Assembly (NCBI GenBank): GCA_947372535.1
Contig: CANBUA010000041.1
Span: forward strand, 1-22,910
Source of the DNA: Burkholderiales bacterium
GTDB taxonomy: Bacteria > Pseudomonadota > Gammaproteobacteria > Burkholderiales > Burkholderiaceae
Direction: 5' to 3'
Length of the DNA stretch: 22,910 bases
Shown piece after piece: positions 19,405-22,910 of the stretch. Each line of letters opens with the position of its first letter. Position 1 is the stretch's first letter. A program made the position numbers and the translations under genes. The notes under the pieces are model-generated. The model ran no database searches. It was not told where the DNA came from and saw only the letters and a program-made list of their open reading frames with translations.

Positions 19405-20037
19405 ATGAGCTTGACACCCCAGGAGCTGTCGCGGATATCCGCCGCCACGCTCGCCCATTACGACCAACAGGCCGAGCAATTCTGGCAAGGCACGCGAGAC
19501 CATGACGTCAGCCAGAACATCGAGTCCTTGCTGGCGCACATCGAAGGGGCGGCCCCGTTCCATGTCCTGGATGTGGGCTGCGGCCCTGGCCGCGACCTGA
19601 TGACTTTCACGCGGATGGGGCATGTGGCCGTGGGCCTGGAGGGCTCACCCAGCTTGGCAGCGATGGCACGCCGCCACAGTGGCTGCGAGGTGCTCGAACA
19701 GAGCTTCCTGGCGCTGGACCTGCCGTCGGGTCACTTCGACGGGGTGTTCGCCAATGCCTCCCTGTTTCATGTGCCCAGCCAGGAACTGCCGCGCGTGCTG
19801 AGCCAATTGCGGGCGGCGCTCAAGCCGGGTGGGGTGATGTTCAGCTCCAACCCGCGCGGCGCCGGCCAGGAGGGCTGGAGCGGCGGACGCTACGGGGCCT
19901 ATCACGACATCGATGCCTGGCGGGCCTACATGACGGCAGCCGGTTTTGTGGAACTGACGCACTACTACCGCCCGGCAGGTCTGCCGCTGGCCCAGCAGCC
20001 TTGGCTGGCCAGCGTATGGCGCAAGCCCAGGGACTGA
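19405..20037 (+). CDS. Class I SAM-dependent methyltransferase
   Basis: A 210-residue soluble protein of the small Rossmann-fold methyltransferase type. Motif I VLDVGCGPGRD (near residue 54) binds SAM. The acidic end of beta-strand 2 appears as VGLEGSP, and motif IV as FDGVFANASLFHVP, followed by the LKPGGVMFSSNPRG strand-turn common to the family. An N-terminal helical cap (ISAATLAHYDQQAEQFWQGT) is typical of Methyltransf_11/25 proteins. The substrate cannot be deduced. The ATG at 19405 has no clear Shine-Dalgarno. A transporter gene starts seven bases after the stop, so the two are probably co-transcribed. Confidence 0.85.
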   Translation: MSLTPQELSRISAATLAHYDQQAEQFWQGTRDHDVSQNIESLLAHIEGAAPFHVLDVGCGPGRDLMTFTRMGHVAVGLEGSPSLAAMARRHSGCEVLEQSFLALDLPSGHFDGVFANASLFHVPSQELPRVLSQLRAALKPGGVMFSSNPRGAGQEGWSGGRYGAYHDIDAWRAYMTAAGFVELTHYYRPAGLPLAQQPWLASVWRKPRD

Positions 20038-20044
20038 ACCCACC

Positions 20045-21058
20045 ATGAAGCCACCACGCCACGCCCCAAGCCAAGACGGCGCCGCCGACTGGTTCCTCAT
20101 CGGCATGATCGCCGCCGTGGCCCTGGCCTCCCTGCTGCCGCAACTGGGCCGAACCGGCGGCACCCTGCACCTCGACCAAGTCGGCAACGTCGGCATCTTC
20201 ATCGTCTTTTTCCTGCACGGCATGGGCCTGTCCACCGACAGCCTCAAGCAGGGTGCCTCGCGCTGGCGCCTGCACCTGCTCGTGCAGGCCTGCACCTTTG
20301 TGGCCTTTCCGCTGTGGTGGTGGCTGCTCAGCCGGCTCCTTGGCGATCACGTGCCGCACGACCTGCTGCTGGGTTTTTTCTACCTGGCCGTGCTGCCCTC
20401 GACGGTGTCCTCGTCCGTCACCATGACTGGCCTGGCGCGCGGCAACGTGGCCGCCGCCATTTTGAATGCCACCTTGTCGACCTTGCTGGGGGTGTTCCTC
20501 ACACCGCTGCTGGCCAGCCTGGTCTTTGGGCAAACGGGCGGTGCGGGCCATGGCATGGACCTGGGCGAGACCATGCTCAAGGTGGCCCGCATGCTGCTGC
20601 TGCCCTTCGTGCTGGGCCAGGTGCTTCGGCCCTGGCTCGGTGAGTGGTTCAAGGGCATCAAGTCCAAGACCACGCTGGTGGACCGAGGCGTGATCCTGCT
20701 GCTGGTGTGGTGCTCGTTCAGCGATTCGGTGGCCGATGGGCTGTGGAGCAAGCACGGATTGGGATTGATAGGCATGACGCTGGTGGGCGCGGCCCTCTTC
20801 CTGTTTCCGATGCTGTGGTTCACGCAGCGCGTGGCCCGGGCGATGGGCTTCCCTGTGGAAGACGAGATCGTGGCGGTGTTCTGCGGCTCCAAGAAGACCC
20901 TGGCCTCGGGCGTGCCCATGGCACGCCTGCTCTTTGGCGGCGACCCGGCCCTGGGCGTGCTGGTGCTGCCCATCATGTTCTATCACCAGTTGCAACTCTT
21001 CGTGTGTTCACTGATGGCACGCCGTTATGCCGCGCGGCAACCGGTGTCGGAGCCTTGA
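20045..21058 (+). CDS. SBF-like (bile acid:sodium symporter family) membrane transporter
   Basis: A 337-residue inner-membrane protein with about nine or ten hydrophobic helices. The opening DWFLIGMIAAVALASLLPQ, the FIVFFLHGMGLSTDSLKQG segment and the LAVLPSTVSSSVTMTGLARG stretch (near residue 118) match the SBF-like (PF13593, YfeH-type) branch of the bile acid:sodium symporter superfamily. A later GSKKTLASGVPMARLLF segment also fits. In this branch the substrate is usually unknown, so a bile acid should not be assumed. The gene follows the methyltransferase by seven bases. A GC-rich imperfect hairpin follows its stop. Confidence 0.88.
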   Translation: MKPPRHAPSQDGAADWFLIGMIAAVALASLLPQLGRTGGTLHLDQVGNVGIFIVFFLHGMGLSTDSLKQGASRWRLHLLVQACTFVAFPLWWWLLSRLLGDHVPHDLLLGFFYLAVLPSTVSSSVTMTGLARGNVAAAILNATLSTLLGVFLTPLLASLVFGQTGGAGHGMDLGETMLKVARMLLLPFVLGQVLRPWLGEWFKGIKSKTTLVDRGVILLLVWCSFSDSVADGLWSKHGLGLIGMTLVGAALFLFPMLWFTQRVARAMGFPVEDEIVAVFCGSKKTLASGVPMARLLFGGDPALGVLVLPIMFYHQLQLFVCSLMARRYAARQPVSEP

Positions 21059-21071
21059 TGCACCGCTGAAC

Positions 21072-21093
21072 GGGAAGGCCATGAGGCCCTCCC
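21072..21093 (+). terminator. Possible weak terminator after the SBF-like gene
   Basis: GGGAAGGCC (21072-21080) and GGCCCTCCC (21085-21093) pair over nine positions with one mismatch around an ATGA loop. There is no T-run after it, so it would be inefficient as an intrinsic terminator. It stands between the transporter gene and dctA. Confidence 0.35.
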
Positions 21094-21165
21094 CGCCTTG
21101 TGGGATCTACGTACCAGCGCGGGCCACCATCTGGTCATACTCAATCCAAGTGCAGCGATGTTCAC

Positions 21166-21172
21166 AAGGAGA
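21166..21172 (+). promoter_or_regulatory. Strong ribosome binding site of dctA
   Basis: AAGGAGA lies five bases before the ATG at 21178. It fixes the start of dctA there rather than at the longer in-frame opening from 21100. Confidence 0.88.
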
Positions 21173-21177
21173 CGAGC

Positions 21178-22497
21178 ATGCCCAAGACCCCCTTCTACAA
21201 ATCGCTCTACCTCCAGGTGATCACCGCCATCATCCTGGGCGTGCTGCTGGGCCACTTCTACCCCGCCACGGGCGAGGCCATGAAACCACTGGGCGATGGC
21301 TTCATCAAGCTGATCAAGATGATCATCGCGCCCATCATCTTCTGCACGGTGGTGGTCGGCATCGCGGGGATGGAGGACATGAAGAAGGTCGGCAAAACCG
21401 GTGGTCTGGCGCTGCTCTACTTCGAGGTCGTCAGCACCGTCTCCCTGATCATCGGCCTGGTCATCGTCAACCTCGTGCAACCCGGCGCGGGCATGAACAT
21501 CGACCCGCACAGCCTGGACACCAAGGGCATCGCGGCGTTCACCGGCCCCGGCAAGATGCAGAGCACGACCGATTTTTTGCTCAACATCATCCCCTCGACG
21601 GTGTTCGACGCTTTCGCCAAGGGCGAGATCCTGCAGGTGCTGCTGTTCGCGGTGCTTTTTGGTTTTGCGCTGCACAAGTTCGGCGGGCGCGGCACGCTGG
21701 TCTTCGACTTCATCGAGAAAAGCTCGCACGTGCTGTTCTCCATCGTCGGCATCATCATGAAAGTCGCCCCCATCGGCGCTTTCGGCGCCATGGCCTTCAC
21801 CATCGGCAAATACGGCGCAGGCTCGCTGTGGTCGCTGGGCAAGCTCATGGGCACCTTCTACATCACCTGCCTGATCTTCATCTTCGTGGTGCTGGGGCTG
21901 ATCGCCTTTTTCAACGGCTTTTCCATCCTCAAGTTCGTCAGATATATCAAGGAAGAGCTGCTGATTGTGCTGGGCACCTCCTCGTCTGAATCGGTGCTGC
22001 CGCGCATGATGGTCAAGATGGAAAACCTGGGCGCGCGCAAGTCGGTGGTCGGCCTGGTGATTCCCACCGGCTACTCCTTCAACTTGGACGGCACCTCCAT
22101 CTACCTGACCATGGCCGCGATGTTCGTGGCTCAGGCCACCAACACGCCCATGACGCTGACCCAGCAATTGACACTGCTGGCCGTGTTGCTGCTGACCTCC
22201 AAGGGCGCGGCCGGTGTCACGGGCAGCGGCTTCATCGTGCTGGCGGCCACCTTGTCGGCCGTGGGCGGGGTGCCGGTGGCTGGCCTGGCGCTGATCCTGG
22301 GCATCGACCGCTTCATGTCTGAGGCGCGCGCCTTGACCAACCTCGTGGGCAACGGCGTGGCGACCATCGTGGTGGCCAACTGGACGGGCGATCTGGACAA
22401 GGATCGCCTGCGAAGGCAGCTCAATGGCGAGAACGATCTTGAAGCGCAGGAACCGGAAGCCGTGCTGGACAAAGTGGTCCAGCGCATGGATGTGTGA
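21178..22497 (+). CDS. dctA: C4-dicarboxylate:cation symporter DctA
   Basis: A 439-residue inner-membrane symporter of the DAACS (glutamate:sodium symporter) family, of standard DctA length; it imports succinate, fumarate and malate. The N-terminus [21 protein letters not shown] is typical. The serine-rich re-entrant loop [12 protein letters not shown] (near residue 266), [16 protein letters not shown] (near 298) and the later [12 protein letters not shown] and [19 protein letters not shown] are intact. A strong Shine-Dalgarno sets the start. No DctB/DctD pair is present in the window, and no correctly spaced sigma-54 site was found. The 120-base spacer and weak hairpin upstream suggest its own promoter, possibly with a CATACT -10 at 21136-21141. 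Confidence 0.96.
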   Translation: MPKTPFYKSLYLQVITAIILGVLLGHFYPATGEAMKPLGDGFIKLIKMIIAPIIFCTVVVGIAGMEDMKKVGKTGGLALLYFEVVSTVSLIIGLVIVNLVQPGAGMNIDPHSLDTKGIAAFTGPGKMQSTTDFLLNIIPSTVFDAFAKGEILQVLLFAVLFGFALHKFGGRGTLVFDFIEKSSHVLFSIVGIIMKVAPIGAFGAMAFTIGKYGAGSLWSLGKLMGTFYITCLIFIFVVLGLIAFFNGFSILKFVRYIKEELLIVLGTSSSESVLPRMMVKMENLGARKSVVGLVIPTGYSFNLDGTSIYLTMAAMFVAQATNTPMTLTQQLTLLAVLLLTSKGAAGVTGSGFIVLAATLSAVGGVPVAGLALILGIDRFMSEARALTNLVGNGVATIVVANWTGDLDKDRLRRQLNGENDLEAQEPEAVLDKVVQRMDV

Positions 22498-22554
22498 CCG
22501 AATCCCGGATGATGGACCGCCCCCGGTCATCCCCTGCCCAGCATGGGCGAGCAA

Positions 22555-22578
22555 TTGAGGTACAAACAGATTCCTCAA
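22555..22578. repeat. Short inverted repeat upstream of the DUF4157 gene
   Basis: TTGAGG (22555-22560) and CCTCAA (22573-22578) are exact complements separated by 12 bases, just before the likely start codon in a locally AT-richer spacer. It may be an operator or chance. It would be coding if the gene starts at 22543. Confidence 0.25.
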
Positions 22579-22596
22579 GCATCACCAGACATCGCC

Positions 22597-22910
22597 ATGG
22601 TCGACAAAAGCCACACCGGATTACCAGACCAACTCAAATCCGGCATCGAGAGCCTCTCCGGCATGAGCATGGACCATGTGAAGGTCCACTACCACTCAAG
22701 CAAGCCCGCCCAGCTTCAGGCGCATGCCTACGCACAAGGGACCGACATCCACATCGGCCCCGGACAAGAGCGACACCTGCCGCATGAAGCCTGGCATGTC
22801 GTGCAGCAAAGACAAGGGCGCGTCAGCCCGACGGCACGAACCCACATCGGGCTCAGCAGCGACCCTGCCACGCTGGAGACCGAACGCACCTTGCTGGCCA
22901 AGCGCACGCC
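22597..22910 (+). CDS. DUF4157 (eCIS core-type) putative metallopeptidase protein, 3' end outside window
   Basis: The first 104 residues of a protein that runs off the window. It matches the DUF4157 domain: LPDQLKSGIESLSGMSMD, then VKVHYHSSKPAQLQAHAYAQG, TDIHIGPGQE and LPHEAWHVVQQRQGRV. His63-Glu64-Ala65-Trp66-His67 forms an HExxH zinc-binding motif. DUF4157 proteins are frequently encoded with extracellular contractile injection systems or carry polymorphic-toxin or effector domains, but many occur alone. The ATG at 22597 has no good Shine-Dalgarno; an in-frame ATG at 22543 would add 18 residues but falls within a small hairpin (22536-22548). It starts 100 bases after dctA. What follows the domain, and hence its job, cannot be seen here. 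Confidence 0.85.
   Translation, partial: MVDKSHTGLPDQLKSGIESLSGMSMDHVKVHYHSSKPAQLQAHAYAQGTDIHIGPGQERHLPHEAWHVVQQRQGRVSPTARTHIGLSSDPATLETERTLLAKRT

Noticed and set aside
19841..20995. A 384-codon minus-strand open frame opposite the methyltransferase end and the SBF-like transporter
   Set aside because: Shadow of two adjoining real genes; extremely Gln/His-rich, with no motifs.
21015..21030. Sigma-54-like TGGCAC...TATGC sequence upstream of dctA
   Set aside because: The GG-to-GC spacing is one base too long, the -12 element is poor, and the site lies within the transporter coding region.
22511..22548. Two small hairpins after dctA (GACCG/CGGTC and GCCCA/TGGGC)
   Set aside because: Stems are only five base pairs and no T-run follows, so they do not qualify as an intrinsic terminator.
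21025..22578. A 517-codon open frame on the minus strand opposite dctA
   Set aside because: Antisense shadow of dctA. Its composition is dominated by His, Asp, Gln and Arg, and there is no recognisable motif.

Overview
The window is GC-rich, densely coded DNA that looks chromosomal. Gene content (maltooligosyltrehalose synthase next to glycogen synthase, MASE1/CHASE hybrid kinases, a 4-helix-bundle chemoreceptor, DctA, a helix-turn-helix/receiver regulator) suggests a motile betaproteobacterium of the Burkholderiales. This is an inference from gene families and composition; there is no rRNA or other marker gene in the window.

Layout. (1) 1-1904: the end of treY and complete glgA, overlapping by ATGA, form the tail of a glycogen/trehalose operon. 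(2) 1986-6662, plus strand: a very large membrane hybrid histidine kinase (MASE1-CHASE-3 PAS-HisKA-HATPase-degenerate receiver-receiver). It converges on (3) 6693-9482, minus strand: an apparent operon of a chemoreceptor, a tiny remnant resembling the end of cheW, a regulator with an N-terminal helix-turn-helix and a C-terminal receiver, and a single-domain Hpt protein. The receptor has a candidate FliA-type promoter. (4) 9604-9852: a 65-aa hypothetical protein followed by a good intrinsic terminator. (5) 10123-16274, plus strand: a tightly packed signalling operon of hybrid kinase (CHASE3-GAF-coiled coil-HisKA-HATPase-3 receivers), CheR, stand-alone CheB esterase, and a receiver-first histidine kinase. 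(6) 16254-19214, minus strand: a double-Cache-like/PAS hybrid kinase whose 3' end overlaps the preceding operon tail to tail, preceded by a possible 16-codon leader ORF. (7) 19405-22497, plus strand: a SAM methyltransferase, an SBF-like transporter and dctA. (8) 22597-22910: the start of a DUF4157 (eCIS core-type) protein with an HEAWH motif, cut by the window edge.

Working together (inference). About 17 kb is devoted to phosphorelay and chemotaxis-type signalling: four histidine kinases, six intact receivers within them plus one in the HTH regulator, one free Hpt, one chemoreceptor, one CheR and one CheB, but no CheA and no intact CheW. The simplest reading is two modules. In the first, the MASE1/CHASE hybrid kinase, which lacks its own Hpt, passes phosphate through the free Hpt to the HTH-receiver regulator, all beside a chemoreceptor. 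In the second, CheR and CheB work with the triple-receiver kinase and the receiver-kinase rather than in a classical Che array. The most unusual points are the collapsed cheW, the inverted regulator architecture and the DUF4157 gene at the right edge.
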